In this document: positions 16,687 to 25,995 of the stretch, piece after piece
Layout: every line of letters starts with the position of its first letter
Position numbering within the stretch: position 1 is the stretch's first letter
Source: Modestobacter muralis
Lineage (GTDB): Bacteria > Actinomycetota > Actinomycetes > Mycobacteriales > Geodermatophilaceae
DNA: 53,792 nucleotides
NCBI RefSeq assembly: GCF_010682105.1
Contig: NZ_JAAGWH010000064.1
Location: 1 to 53,792, forward strand
Reading direction: 5' to 3'
Position numbers and translations under genes: made by a program
Notes under the pieces: generated by a model
What the model saw: only the letters and a program-made list of their open reading frames with translations
Databases searched by the model: none
What the model was told of the DNA's origin: nothing

Positions 16687-16831
16687 CACTTGACGGCACG
16701 CAATTCACTGGAACCCGGAGCCCGGTCCCGGGCCGGCTCGGGGGCGGACGCCGTCGTCAGCTCGCGGTGGCCCTCTCGTGACCGAGTTCCTCCGGGGACC
16801 GTCTCGTCCCCCTGGCCCACGCCGCCGCGGG

Positions 16832-19426
16832 TCACACCAGCAGCGCCGCGGCGCCGGCGGCCGAGGGGTGCCGCAGCAGCGCGGCGACCTGGTCGGCGGT
16901 CAGCCCGGTGGGCAGCACCGGCCCGGTGACGGCCATCTGGCACTGCGCACGGATCGCCTCGTAGAGCTCCGGGCTGCCCACGCCGCTGGCGAACGTGTAG
17001 ACGTCGAAGGCGGCCGCGCTGCTCTCGATGGCCGACAGCACCCGCATCGTCCGGTCGTGGTCGCCGGGGGCGGCCAGGCCGCGGACGTCGACGCGCACGG
17101 TGTCCAGCGGCACCCGGGCCAGCTGCGACCACAGCGTGGAGCCCATGCCGAAGTCGTTCAAGCACAGGTGCACGCCGGCGGCGCGGACGGTGTGCAGCGC
17201 GGGGATGAGCCCGGCCGAGGAGGTCTGCAGCACCTCCTCGTCGAAGGCCAGCGCCAGCTGTCGCGGCACCATGCCGGCCTCGGCCAGCGCGGCGGCGACC
17301 TCGCCGGCGAGCTCGTCGGCGTGCACCTGCCCGGCCGGCAGGTCGAACCCCAGCGTCAGCTCGCCGTCCAGGGCGGCCACCTCCGCACAGGCCCGCCGCA
17401 GCAGCCACTGCTGCAGCACGCCGTTGCAGCCCTGCCGCTCGGCCGCGGCCCACAGCTCCGGTGCCGGCAGCACCCCGAGCTCCGGGTGCGCCCACACCGG
17501 GGCGCTGTGCAGCCCGTAGACCTCGCCGGTGTCGCTGGTGGAGACCACGTCGTAGCGCAGCTGGACCTCACCGGCCGCGATGGCGGCCAGGACGTCGCTG
17601 CTGGCCGCGGCCTGCCCGACCAGGTCGTCGGTGTGCACGCGCCAGCAGCCCTTGCCGGCCTGCTTGGCCGCGCCGAGCGCGGCGTCGGCCTGGCGGAAGG
17701 CGACCTGCCCGCCGCCGGGGTTGAGCCGGGCCAGTCCGACGCTGGCGCCGACGCTGAAGCTGCGGTTGCCGACCCGGTAGGGGTGGGCCAGGACGTCGAC
17801 GACCCGCTGGGCCGCCTCGACCGCGTCCTCCTCGGCGCCGGCCACGAGCACGGCGAACTCGTCGCCGCCCAGGCGGGCGACCAGGTCGTCGGTGCGCAGC
17901 AGGCTCTGCAGCCGCCGGGCCACCTCGACCAGCAGCAGGTCGCCGGCCTCGTGCCCGGCGGACTCGTTGACGGCCTTGAACCCGTCGAGGTCGAGCACGA
18001 GCAGGCAGCGCTGTCCGCCCGGGGTCGTCGGGGCGGCCATCTCCTGGAACAGCATCGCGCGGTTGGGCAGCCGGGTGAGGTGGTCGGTGAAGGCCATCCG
18101 CTCCAGCTCCCGCTCGCGGCGGCGGCGGGTGGTCACGTCGCGCAGGTGCAGCACCCGCCGGCCGCTGCCGGGGCGCTCGTGGTGGGTGACCTCGAGCTCG
18201 CGGGGCTCGCCGCCGGCGTCCTGCACGCGCAGGTGCAACGCGGGGGCGACCTCGCCGGTGCCGACGGTCAGCTCGTGGCGCACCCGGGTGCGGTCGCCGT
18301 CGTGCAGCAGGTCCAGCAGGGAGGGGTGCAGGTCGGAGTCGAGGACGCCGAGCAGGGTGCGGGCCGCCGGGGAGGTGAACTCCAGGCGCAGCTCGGCGTC
18401 GACGATCGCCACGCCGTCGGAGCTGGCCTCGACCAGGCCGCGGAAGTCGTCCTCGCTGCGCACCAGGTCGGCCTGCACGCGCCCGCTCTCCCGGATGCGA
18501 AGCACGATGCGCACCAGCAGCATCGTGATGACCACCGCGGTGCAGGCGATCGCGCCGTCGTGCACGGGCATGTCGAGCACGATCGCGGCGACGAGGGTGA
18601 CCGGGACACCGACCAGGGCGGCCACCTGCACGGCGACGCCGGCGGCGTTGACGACCGGGGTGGTGTCCGAGGGCACGCCGGTGCCCGCCGCGGCGACGGC
18701 GAGCCGGACGGCCCGGACGGCGACGACGAGCGCGGCGACCACAGCCGCGTCAGCCGCGCCGGCCCACAGTGTCGACGGCACGACGATGTAGACCGCCTGC
18801 AGCGCCGAGCTCGCGCCCACGAGGACGGTCGTCGCGGTGACCGCGGTGGCCGGCCGGCGCACGGCGGCGGTGGAGACGGTGCACAGCGCGCCCACGAGAC
18901 CGATGGCGAGCGCCGGGTAGACGCCGTAGCCGATCACCAGCGGCAGCAGGTCCCCGCGCACCGCGCCGGGGGACAGCGCGGGGGACAGGACCAGGACGTC
19001 GGCGACGACGACGAGGGCGAAGGCGACCATCACCCCGTCGACGACCAGCAGCGGCCAGTTGGTGCCGCGGACCCGGCCGCCGAGCAGCGCCGCACTGACC
19101 GGCGGGCCGAACGCGGCGAGGAGGACCAGCAGGTCGCCCAGCCCCAGGTCGCCGAGGGCGACGCCGGTGCCCAGGCCGCTGACCAGGCTGGCCAGCGCGA
19201 ACAGCAGCGCGCTGGCGCCCAGCACCTGCCAGGGCAGCCGGTCCCGCCGGCGCATCCGCCGGGTGAGCCGGTGGGCATGCCAGGCGGCCCAGCCGCCGAC
19301 CAGCACCAGGACCATGTTGTCCCACTCCGGCCCCGGGCCGTGGGCACTGAACGGGACGGTGACCGCCAGGGCCAGCAGGGCGGCCAGCAGCACCGCGGTC
19401 AGCGGGGCGCGGCGGACGCGGGTCAC
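16832..19426 (-). CDS. Membrane diguanylate cyclase: intact GGDEF, degenerate EAL, 864 aa
   Basis: About nine N-terminal membrane helices (residues 10-300) act as a sensor. A PAS-like module (DDFRGLVEASSDGVAIVDAE) follows, then a GGDEF domain with GGDEF at 520-524 and an upstream RxxD inhibitory site at 511-514, so it should make c-di-GMP. The C-terminal EAL domain has lost its key residues: EAL reads LHS (VYGLHSAPVW), DDFGTG reads NDFGMG, and the EGVE loop reads ASGVG. It should not hydrolyse c-di-GMP but may bind it or act as a scaffold. Its GTG overlaps the stop of the upstream gene by 4 nt; that partner has the opposite pattern. Confidence 0.9.
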   Translation of the reverse strand: MTRVRRAPLTAVLLAALLALAVTVPFSAHGPGPEWDNMVLVLVGGWAAWHAHRLTRRMRRRDRLPWQVLGASALLFALASLVSGLGTGVALGDLGLGDLLVLLAAFGPPVSAALLGGRVRGTNWPLLVVDGVMVAFALVVVADVLVLSPALSPGAVRGDLLPLVIGYGVYPALAIGLVGALCTVSTAAVRRPATAVTATTVLVGASSALQAVYIVVPSTLWAGAADAAVVAALVVAVRAVRLAVAAAGTGVPSDTTPVVNAAGVAVQVAALVGVPVTLVAAIVLDMPVHDGAIACTAVVITMLLVRIVLRIRESGRVQADLVRSEDDFRGLVEASSDGVAIVDAELRLEFTSPAARTLLGVLDSDLHPSLLDLLHDGDRTRVRHELTVGTGEVAPALHLRVQDAGGEPRELEVTHHERPGSGRRVLHLRDVTTRRRRERELERMAFTDHLTRLPNRAMLFQEMAAPTTPGGQRCLLVLDLDGFKAVNESAGHEAGDLLLVEVARRLQSLLRTDDLVARLGGDEFAVLVAGAEEDAVEAAQRVVDVLAHPYRVGNRSFSVGASVGLARLNPGGGQVAFRQADAALGAAKQAGKGCWRVHTDDLVGQAAASSDVLAAIAAGEVQLRYDVVSTSDTGEVYGLHSAPVWAHPELGVLPAPELWAAAERQGCNGVLQQWLLRRACAEVAALDGELTLGFDLPAGQVHADELAGEVAAALAEAGMVPRQLALAFDEEVLQTSSAGLIPALHTVRAAGVHLCLNDFGMGSTLWSQLARVPLDTVRVDVRGLAAPGDHDRTMRVLSAIESSAAAFDVYTFASGVGSPELYEAIRAQCQMAVTGPVLPTGLTADQVAALLRHPSAAGAAALLV

Positions 19427-22086
19427 GACGCCGTCCCGTCGGGGGAGGCGCCGATCTGGACCGCCGCGCCGGGCCCGGCGATCCCGGGCAGGCCGGCGGG
19501 CAGCGCCGAGACGTCCATCGGGCGGGCCAGCAGGAAGCCCTGGATGTAGCGATGGCCCATGTCGCGCAGCAGCTGCAGCTCCGGCTCGGTCTCCACGCCC
19601 TCGACGACCACCGCCAGGCCCAGGCTGCTGCCCAGGTGCAGCACCGAGGCGCACAGCGCCCGGCGCTGGGGGTCGGTCTCGACGTCGGCGAGGAACTGCC
19701 GGTCCATCTTCAGCACGTCGATGGGCAGGCCCACCAGGTAGGCCAGCGACGACCAGCCGGTGCCGAAGTCGTCGACGGCGATCCGGACGCCGAGCCGCCG
19801 CAGGGCGGCCAGGTCGTCGGTGACGTGGCTGTCGTCCAGCAGCACCGACTCGGTGATCTCCAGGATCAGCCGCGAGGCGGGCAGGCCGCTGGACTCCAGC
19901 GCCGCGAGGACGTCGGCGACCAGCTCGCCGCTGCGCACGTGCCGTGCGGAGACGTTGACGGCCACGCCGAGGTCGCGGTGCGGCAGGGCGGCGATCGTGG
20001 TCATGGCCTCGACCAGCACCCAGCGGCTGATCTCGCTGATCAGCGCCGACTCCTCGGCCAGCGGGACGAACTCTGCGGGGGAGACGTCGCCGTAGGTGGG
20101 GTGCCGCCAGCGCAGCAGCGCCTCGACCGAGACGGTGCGGTGCAGGGCCAGGTCGACGACGGGCTGGTAGACCAGCCGCAGCTGCTCACGCTCCAGGGCG
20201 CGGTCCAGGTCCACCCGCAGCGACTCCTGGCGGTCCTGGGTGATGCGCAGCGCGTCGGAGTGCCGGCGCACCCGGCCCGGACCGGCGGCCCGGGCGCTGC
20301 GCAGCGCCAGGTCGCCGCGGCGCAGGCCCTCGCCGGCGTCGACGTCCGAGCCCAGGGAGGCGATCCCGGCGACGGCGGTCAGCCGGAGCGTGCCCGCGCC
20401 GATGGCGACCGGCTCGACGGCGGCGACGAGCCGGGTGGCGACCACCTCGGCGTCGGCGATGCTGCCGTCGACGAGCACCGCGAACTCACCGGCGCCGGAC
20501 CGGGCCAGCCAGTCGTCGCCGCGCAGGACCCGGCTGAACCGGGTGGTCAGCTCGCACAGCACCGCCGCGTCGTCGGTGTCGGGCAGCCCCTCGACGCCCA
20601 GCAGCACCAGCGAGGTGGTGGGCACGGCCGGGTCGCGCAGCAGCGCGCCGAGCCGGGTGGTGAGCGCGGAGCGGTTGGGCAGCCCGGTGGCCGGGTCGGA
20701 GGTGCTGAAGGCGAGGTCGGGCTCGACCGCGGTCGGCGCGGTGGCCGTGACGTCGCGGCAGTAGAGCACCAGGCCGCCGACGTCGGGGTCGCTGCGCAGG
20801 TCGCGCACCTGGGCCTGGATCAGCCGCCAGCGGCCGTCGAGGTGGCGCACCCGGGCGGTGCGGGTCTTGGTCGAGCCGGCCTCGGTGCTGGCGGAGGTGA
20901 GCGCGGTGATGAGGCCCGGGGTGTCGTCGGGGTGGACGACGTCGGTCAGCTGCCCGCCGACGATGCGCGCGGGGTCCAGTCCCAGCAGGTCGGTGATGGA
21001 CGGCGAGACCCACCGGACGGTGAGCTGGTCGTCCAGGATCAGCACCGGGTCGGCGCTGCTGCGCACCAGCGCCCGGAAGTAGGCCTCGCTGCGCTGCAGG
21101 TCGGTGGTCAGCTGCTGCTCGGTGCGCCAGGAGACGGTCTGGTGGGCCAGCAGCGCGCCCAGGCCCAGGATGCCGAGCGTCGTCCCGGCGAGGGTCAGCT
21201 CACCGGTGAGGAGCACGCTGACCAGGAGCAGGCTGCCGCCGGCCATCGCGGTGGTGTGCGGGAGCAGGGCACCGAGGGTGGAGCCGTTCCGGGTGCCGGC
21301 CGGGGCGGGCCGGTCGTCGGGACGGTCGGCGCGGCAGGCGGCAGCGAGCAGCATGAGCCCGAGGACGCTGGCGGCGCAGGCGAGGAACTGCACGGTGCCC
21401 GGGCCGCTCGCCACGGAGGAGGAGGCGCCGGCCAGCGCGGTGGCGACCTGGGCGGCGAACAGCGACCAGCCGATCGGACGCTGCCGCACGGGGGCGAGGG
21501 CGACGAAGACCAGGGAGAGCCCGGTGCCGAGCGCGATGCTGGTCAGGAGGGCGAACAGGGCGACGGTCTGCGGGAGCGTGAGAAGCCCGGACCGGCCGAT
21601 CGTGAGCTGGTAGAGCGAGTGCACGGTCAGCAGGTCGGCGAGGACGAACAGGACGAGCATCGTCGCCACCTGCGCGCGGGCCGCGCGCAGCTGTGCCCGG
21701 TCGAGCATCCGGTGGACCGCGACGACGACGAGCAGCTGCCCGGGGACGCTGCCCAGGGCGGTCTGCCCCCAGGGCAGCACCGCGCCCAGCAGGAGAGCGC
21801 CGCCGGCGCTGACCGCCACGGAGACGACGTACCAGCGCCAGCCCGCAGGGTGGGCACTGCGCCGCCCGTTGCGGCCCAGGTGGACCAGGACGACCGCGAC
21901 GACCGCGAAGTTCAGCGTGACGGCCACCGGGACCGCCAGCCGACCAGGCAGCAGGCCGGCCGCGAGCGTGGTGAGGCTGACGAGGGCAGCGAGGAGCAGG
22001 TGCCGGTTCAGCACGGGGGAGGCCGCGCCGCCCCGTCGAGGGGCGGTCGCGGCCCGCGCCGGTGCGGCGAGCACTCCAGAGGTCAC
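19423..22086 (-). CDS. Membrane c-di-GMP phosphodiesterase: degenerate GGDEF, intact EAL, 887 aa
   Basis: Nine or so N-terminal membrane helices span residues 27-325. A PAS domain follows (AYFRALVRSSADPVLILDDQ to about 450). The GGDEF motif is replaced by GAGEF (531-535), so cyclase activity is unlikely. The EAL domain is intact: VEALLRW (EAL 655-657), ILEITES, VDDFGTGWSSL, KMDRQF, VVEGVET and QGFLLARPM, giving the metal and catalytic residues for hydrolysis of c-di-GMP to pGpG. It is the first of two coupled genes (4-nt overlap), the second being a cyclase with a decayed EAL. No FliA-type promoter is seen upstream. Confidence 0.9.
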   Translation of the reverse strand: MTSGVLAAPARAATAPRRGGAASPVLNRHLLLAALVSLTTLAAGLLPGRLAVPVAVTLNFAVVAVVLVHLGRNGRRSAHPAGWRWYVVSVAVSAGGALLLGAVLPWGQTALGSVPGQLLVVVAVHRMLDRAQLRAARAQVATMLVLFVLADLLTVHSLYQLTIGRSGLLTLPQTVALFALLTSIALGTGLSLVFVALAPVRQRPIGWSLFAAQVATALAGASSSVASGPGTVQFLACAASVLGLMLLAAACRADRPDDRPAPAGTRNGSTLGALLPHTTAMAGGSLLLVSVLLTGELTLAGTTLGILGLGALLAHQTVSWRTEQQLTTDLQRSEAYFRALVRSSADPVLILDDQLTVRWVSPSITDLLGLDPARIVGGQLTDVVHPDDTPGLITALTSASTEAGSTKTRTARVRHLDGRWRLIQAQVRDLRSDPDVGGLVLYCRDVTATAPTAVEPDLAFSTSDPATGLPNRSALTTRLGALLRDPAVPTTSLVLLGVEGLPDTDDAAVLCELTTRFSRVLRGDDWLARSGAGEFAVLVDGSIADAEVVATRLVAAVEPVAIGAGTLRLTAVAGIASLGSDVDAGEGLRRGDLALRSARAAGPGRVRRHSDALRITQDRQESLRVDLDRALEREQLRLVYQPVVDLALHRTVSVEALLRWRHPTYGDVSPAEFVPLAEESALISEISRWVLVEAMTTIAALPHRDLGVAVNVSARHVRSGELVADVLAALESSGLPASRLILEITESVLLDDSHVTDDLAALRRLGVRIAVDDFGTGWSSLAYLVGLPIDVLKMDRQFLADVETDPQRRALCASVLHLGSSLGLAVVVEGVETEPELQLLRDMGHRYIQGFLLARPMDVSALPAGLPGIAGPGAAVQIGASPDGTAS

Positions 22087-22176
22087 AGGGGAGTGGTCGG
22101 GAGGTCGGGCTCTCCACTGCAGCCGCAGCGGCCCCCCGTCACCCGCAGGGGGGAAGAGGGTGCGGCGCGGTCGGGT

Positions 22177-22407
22177 CTACCAGCGCAGCGGCTGGACGGC
22201 CCGTGAGTCGGCGGTGCGGCAGGCGCGGCAGTGGCCCCAGGTCACGACGGGTCGCGGGCTGCTGGGCTCGCCGCACTCGGGGCACTCGATGGTCGCGTCG
22301 GGGTCGGGCTGGGCGACGGCCTCGGCGCGGGTGGCGTGGACCGCCGGGTCGCCGGCACAGGGGCAGCCGAGATGTGCGTCCGAGCAGCCTGCGGGTCTGG
22401 TCGCGAT
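22177..22407 (-). CDS. Small Cys-rich (zinc-ribbon-like) protein with apparent ATC start, 76 aa
   Basis: The frame has no ATG, GTG or TTG at its 5' end, yet AGGAGG lies 6 nt upstream of an ATC codon at 22407. The predicted product contains CPC near the N-terminus, then ECPECGEPSS and HCRACRTADSR, two CxxC pairs typical of a zinc ribbon, and ends in VQPLRW. Well-spaced cysteine pairs and a strong ribosome-binding site argue for a real gene. It may start at ATC (as rare AUU/AUC initiators do), or be a gene whose ATG has mutated. It lies between the c-di-GMP genes and the divergent formate dehydrogenase operon. I do not recognise the family. Confidence 0.5.
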   Translation of the reverse strand: MATRPAGCSDAHLGCPCAGDPAVHATRAEAVAQPDPDATIECPECGEPSSPRPVVTWGHCRACRTADSRAVQPLRW

Positions 22408-22664
22408 GGTGCGCCTCCTGGGTGTCTCCGATGACGGTACTGGCCTGCACCAGCCCCCCGGACACGATTGCGTCCCGGTCCGTCCGCGGACCCGGGCGCA
22501 CGACGCCGGGCGGTGAGCGGTCGGTCACCCAGAGGTCGCCGCCGTCCCGCGCCGGGGAGGAGCTCGGGTCGCCGCCGGTTCCGTCACCGCGCAACCCGCA
22601 GACCCGACCCGCCGGGGGTGGGGTGGACGAGCGTCGTGCGTCACCAGGTGGCAAGCTCCCGGAC

Positions 22665-25600
22665 GTGAAGACGTGGCTCGACGCGTGGCCGGTGTTCCGG
22701 CAGCTCACTGGGAACGACCCGCTGGGGCGCGGCGTGGCCGCGCGCAGCAAGGCCACCGAGCAGGTGGTCAGCCGCACGGCGACCGCCGACCGGGTGGTGA
22801 AGTCGGTCTGCCCGTACTGCGCCGTGGGTTGTGCGCAGCGGGTCTTCGTGAAGGACGAGCAGGTCGTCCAGATCGAGGGCGACCCTGACTCCCCGATCAG
22901 CCGCGGCCGGCTCTGCCCGAAGGGCAGCGCGACCAAGGGCCTGGTCAACAGCCCCTCCCGCGTCACGACGGTCAAGTACCGCCGTCCGTACGCCACGGAC
23001 TGGGAGGACCTCGACCTCGACACGGCGATGGAGATGATCGCCGACCGCGTCCTGGAGGCCCGTGAGAAGGGCTGGCAGACCATGGACGCCGGCAAGCGGG
23101 TCAACCGCACCATGGGCTTCGCCAGCCTGGGCGGCGCGACGCTGGACAACGAAGAGAACTACCTGATGAAGAAGCTGTACAGCGCCCTGGGTGCGGTACA
23201 GATCGAGAACCAGGCCCGCATATAGCACTCCGCGACGGTTCCCGGTCTGGGAGCCTCGTTCGGTCGTGGCGGCGCCACGAACCCCCTGCAGGACCTCGCC
23301 AATGCCGACTGCATCGTCATCGAGGGCTCGAACATGGCCGAGTGCCATCCGGTCGGGTTCCAGTGGGTGACGGAGGCCAAGGCGCGCGGCGCCAAGATCA
23401 TCCACATCGACCCGCGGTTCACGCGCACGTCGGCCATCGCCGACCTGCACGTGCCGATCCGGCTCGGCACCGACATCGCGTTCCTCGGTGCGCTGATCAA
23501 GTACGTCCTGGACAACGACCTGTACTTCCGTGAGTACGTGGTCGCCTACACCAACGCCGCGTCGCTGGTGGGTGAGGACTTCGTCGACACCGAGGACCTC
23601 GACGGCCTGTTCTCCGGCTTCGACCCGGAGAACGGCCAGTACGACGAGACCTCCTGGGCCTACGAGCCCGCCGAGGCGCCGCACGCCAGTTCCGACGACC
23701 CCGCCGGGGCCGCCGAGCAGGAGGCCGCCAACCAGCAGGACTCCGTGGAGGCCAGCGACCAGGCACAGACCCACGGCAGCGGTGGGCCGACGATCCCGGC
23801 CAAGCCCAAGCGCGACGAGACGCTGGAGCACCCGCGCACCGTCTTCCAGGTGCTCAAGCGGCACTTCGCCCGCTACACGCCCGAGATGGTCTCCGACGTC
23901 TGCGGCATCGAGCCGGAGGTGTTCGAGCAGGTCGCCAAGTGGGTCACGTCGAACAGCAACCGCGACCGGACGACGGCGTGGGTGTACTCGGTGGGCTGGA
24001 CGCAGCACAGCGTCGGCGCGCAGTACATCCGCACCGCCTCGATCCTGCAGCTGCTGCTGGGCAACATCGGCCGTCCCGGCGGCGGGATCATGGCGCTGCG
24101 CGGTCACGCCAGCATCCAGGGCTCGACCGACGTCCCGACGCTGTACAACCTGCTCCCCGGCTACCTGCCGATGCCGCACGCGTCGCTGCACGAGACGCTG
24201 TCCGACTACGTCGCCGACGCCGCCGGCAAGGGCGGCTTCTGGGGCAACAAGCCCGCCTACATCACCAGCATGCTCAAGTCCTGGTGGGGCGACGAGGCGA
24301 CCGCGGAGAACGACTTCGCCTTCGACTACATCCCCAAGATCAACGGCGACCACAGCTCCTACCGCACGATCGCGGACATGATCGCCGGCAAGGTGCACGG
24401 CTACTTCCTGGTGGGTGAGAACCCCTCCGTCGGGCACCCGAACGGCAAGATGAACCGGTTCGGCCTGGCCAACCTCGACTGGCTGGTCGTCCGCGACCTC
24501 CAGATGATCGAGTCGGCGACCTTCTGGAAGGAAGGGCCGGAGATCGAGTCCGGCGAGATGGCGCCGGAGACGATCGGCACCGAGGTCTTCTTCATGCCTG
24601 CGGCGACGCACGTGGAGAAGGAGGGCACCTTCACCCAGACGCAGCGGCTGCTGCAGTGGCGGGAGAAGGCCGTCGAGCCGCCCATGGACGCACGCAGCGA
24701 CCTGTGGTTCTACTACCACCTGGGCCGCATCCTCCGGGAGCGCCTGGCGTCCTCGACCGACCCCAAGGACCGTCCGCTGCAGACCCTGACGTGGGACTAC
24801 CCGCTGATCGGGGAGACCGCGGACCCCGACGCCGCGGCCGTGCTGCGCGAGATCAACGGCACCGGTCCCGACGGGCGGGCGCTGTCGACCTACATCGACA
24901 TGAAGGACGACGGGTCGACCACCGGCGGCTGCTGGATCTACACCGGCGTCTACGCCGACGAGGTCAACCAGGCCGCCCGGCGCAAGCCCGCCCGTGAGAT
25001 GGGCCCGGTGGCCGGCGAGTGGGGCTGGGCCTGGCCGCTCAACCGCCGCATGCTCTACAACCGCGCCTCGGCCGACCCCGACGGCAAGCCGTGGAGCGAG
25101 CGCAAGGCGTACGTGTCCTGGGACGAGGCAGCCGGCCGGTGGGTCGGTGAGGACGTCCCGGACTTCGAGGCGACCAAGCGGCCGGACTACGTCCCGCCGG
25201 AGGGCGCACGGGCGCAGGCCGCCATCGGTGGTGCCGACCCGTTCGTCATGCAGGGCGACGGCAAGGGCTGGCTGTACGCACCGGCCGGGCTGGTCGACGG
25301 CCCGATGCCGACGCACTACGAGCCCTCGGAGTCGGTCGCGGAGAACCACCTCTACGCCCAGCAGTCGAGCCCGACGATCGAGCGGATCGCCGGGCCCTGG
25401 AACCGGGAGAACCCCTCGCGCAGCGAGGTGTACCCGTTCCAGGTGACCACCTACCGGCTCACCGAGCACCACACGGCCGGTGCCATGAGCCGCACCCTGC
25501 CCTACCTGTCCGAGCTCCAGCCGGAGTTCTTCGTCGAGGTCTCACCCGAGCTCGCCGAGCTGCGCGGTCTGACCAACGGCGAGTTCGCCACGCTGATCAG

Positions 25601-25958
25601 TGCCCGGACGGCGATCGAGGCCAAGGTGCTGGTGACCGAGCGGATGCGCCCGATCAAGCTCAAGGGCGGGCAGGTCGTGCACCAGATCGGCATGCCCTAC
25701 CACTGGTCCTACGCGGGTCTGTCCACCGGCGACAACGCCAACGACCTGCTCGGGATCGTCCTGGACGCGAACACGCACATCCAGGAGGACAAGGTCAGCA
25801 CCGCCGACATCGTGCCCGGCCGCCGGCCGCGCGGGCCGGAGCTGCTGGACTACGTCGAGGCGTACCGGATGCGGGCCGGCGTCCAGTCGGGCCGGGTCGG
25901 GCTCAACGGCCGCGCCCCCGACGAGGACCCCAGCGCCATGGAGGCGTCAGGCGCATGA
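22665..25958 (+). CDS. fdhA: Formate dehydrogenase catalytic subunit with UAG-encoded selenocysteine, 1097 aa
   Basis: A molybdopterin bis-MGD enzyme oxidising formate to CO2. It has an N-terminal [4Fe-4S] motif (SVCPYCAVGCAQ with Cys 49, 52, 56, and Cys 84 in RGRLCPKG). The active-site segment ENQARI-Sec-HSATVPGLGA has its Sec codon as TAG at 23223-23225 (residue 187), exactly where related enzymes have UGA. Homology continues in frame on both sides, so this is one gene. The C-terminal molybdopterin-binding domain includes TTYRLTEHHTAG and GDNANDLLG. Residues 335-385 form an acidic, Gln/Ala-rich insertion. There is no twin-arginine signal, so the enzyme is probably cytoplasmic or faces the cytoplasm. 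The GTG start fits MKTWLDAWPVFRQLTG at family N-termini. Iron-sulfur and NrfD-like genes follow. Confidence 0.93.
23223..23255 (+). promoter_or_regulatory. UAG selenocysteine codon with bSECIS-like hairpin
   Basis: The TAG at 23223-23225 is followed 11 nt later by a hairpin: arms 23237-23243 and 23249-23255 (7 bp, one T-G), loop GGTCT (23244-23248). In the E. coli fdhF SECIS, as I remember it, the upper stem also begins 11 nt after the codon and the apical loop is also GGUC(U). This element would be bound by SelB carrying Sec-tRNA with anticodon CUA. Confidence 0.88.
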
Positions 25959-25995
25959 GCACCGTTCCACCGGACACCGAGAGCAGGGAACGGCG

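Noticed and set aside
22408-22664. selC (tRNA-Sec) next to fdhA
   Set aside because: No cloverleaf with a long variable arm or a CTA anticodon loop could be made out in this stretch. The sel genes must be outside the window.
23223-23225. Premature stop making fdhA a pseudogene
   Set aside because: The codon sits precisely at the Sec position, coding continues without any other lesion for over 900 codons, and a bSECIS-like hairpin follows.
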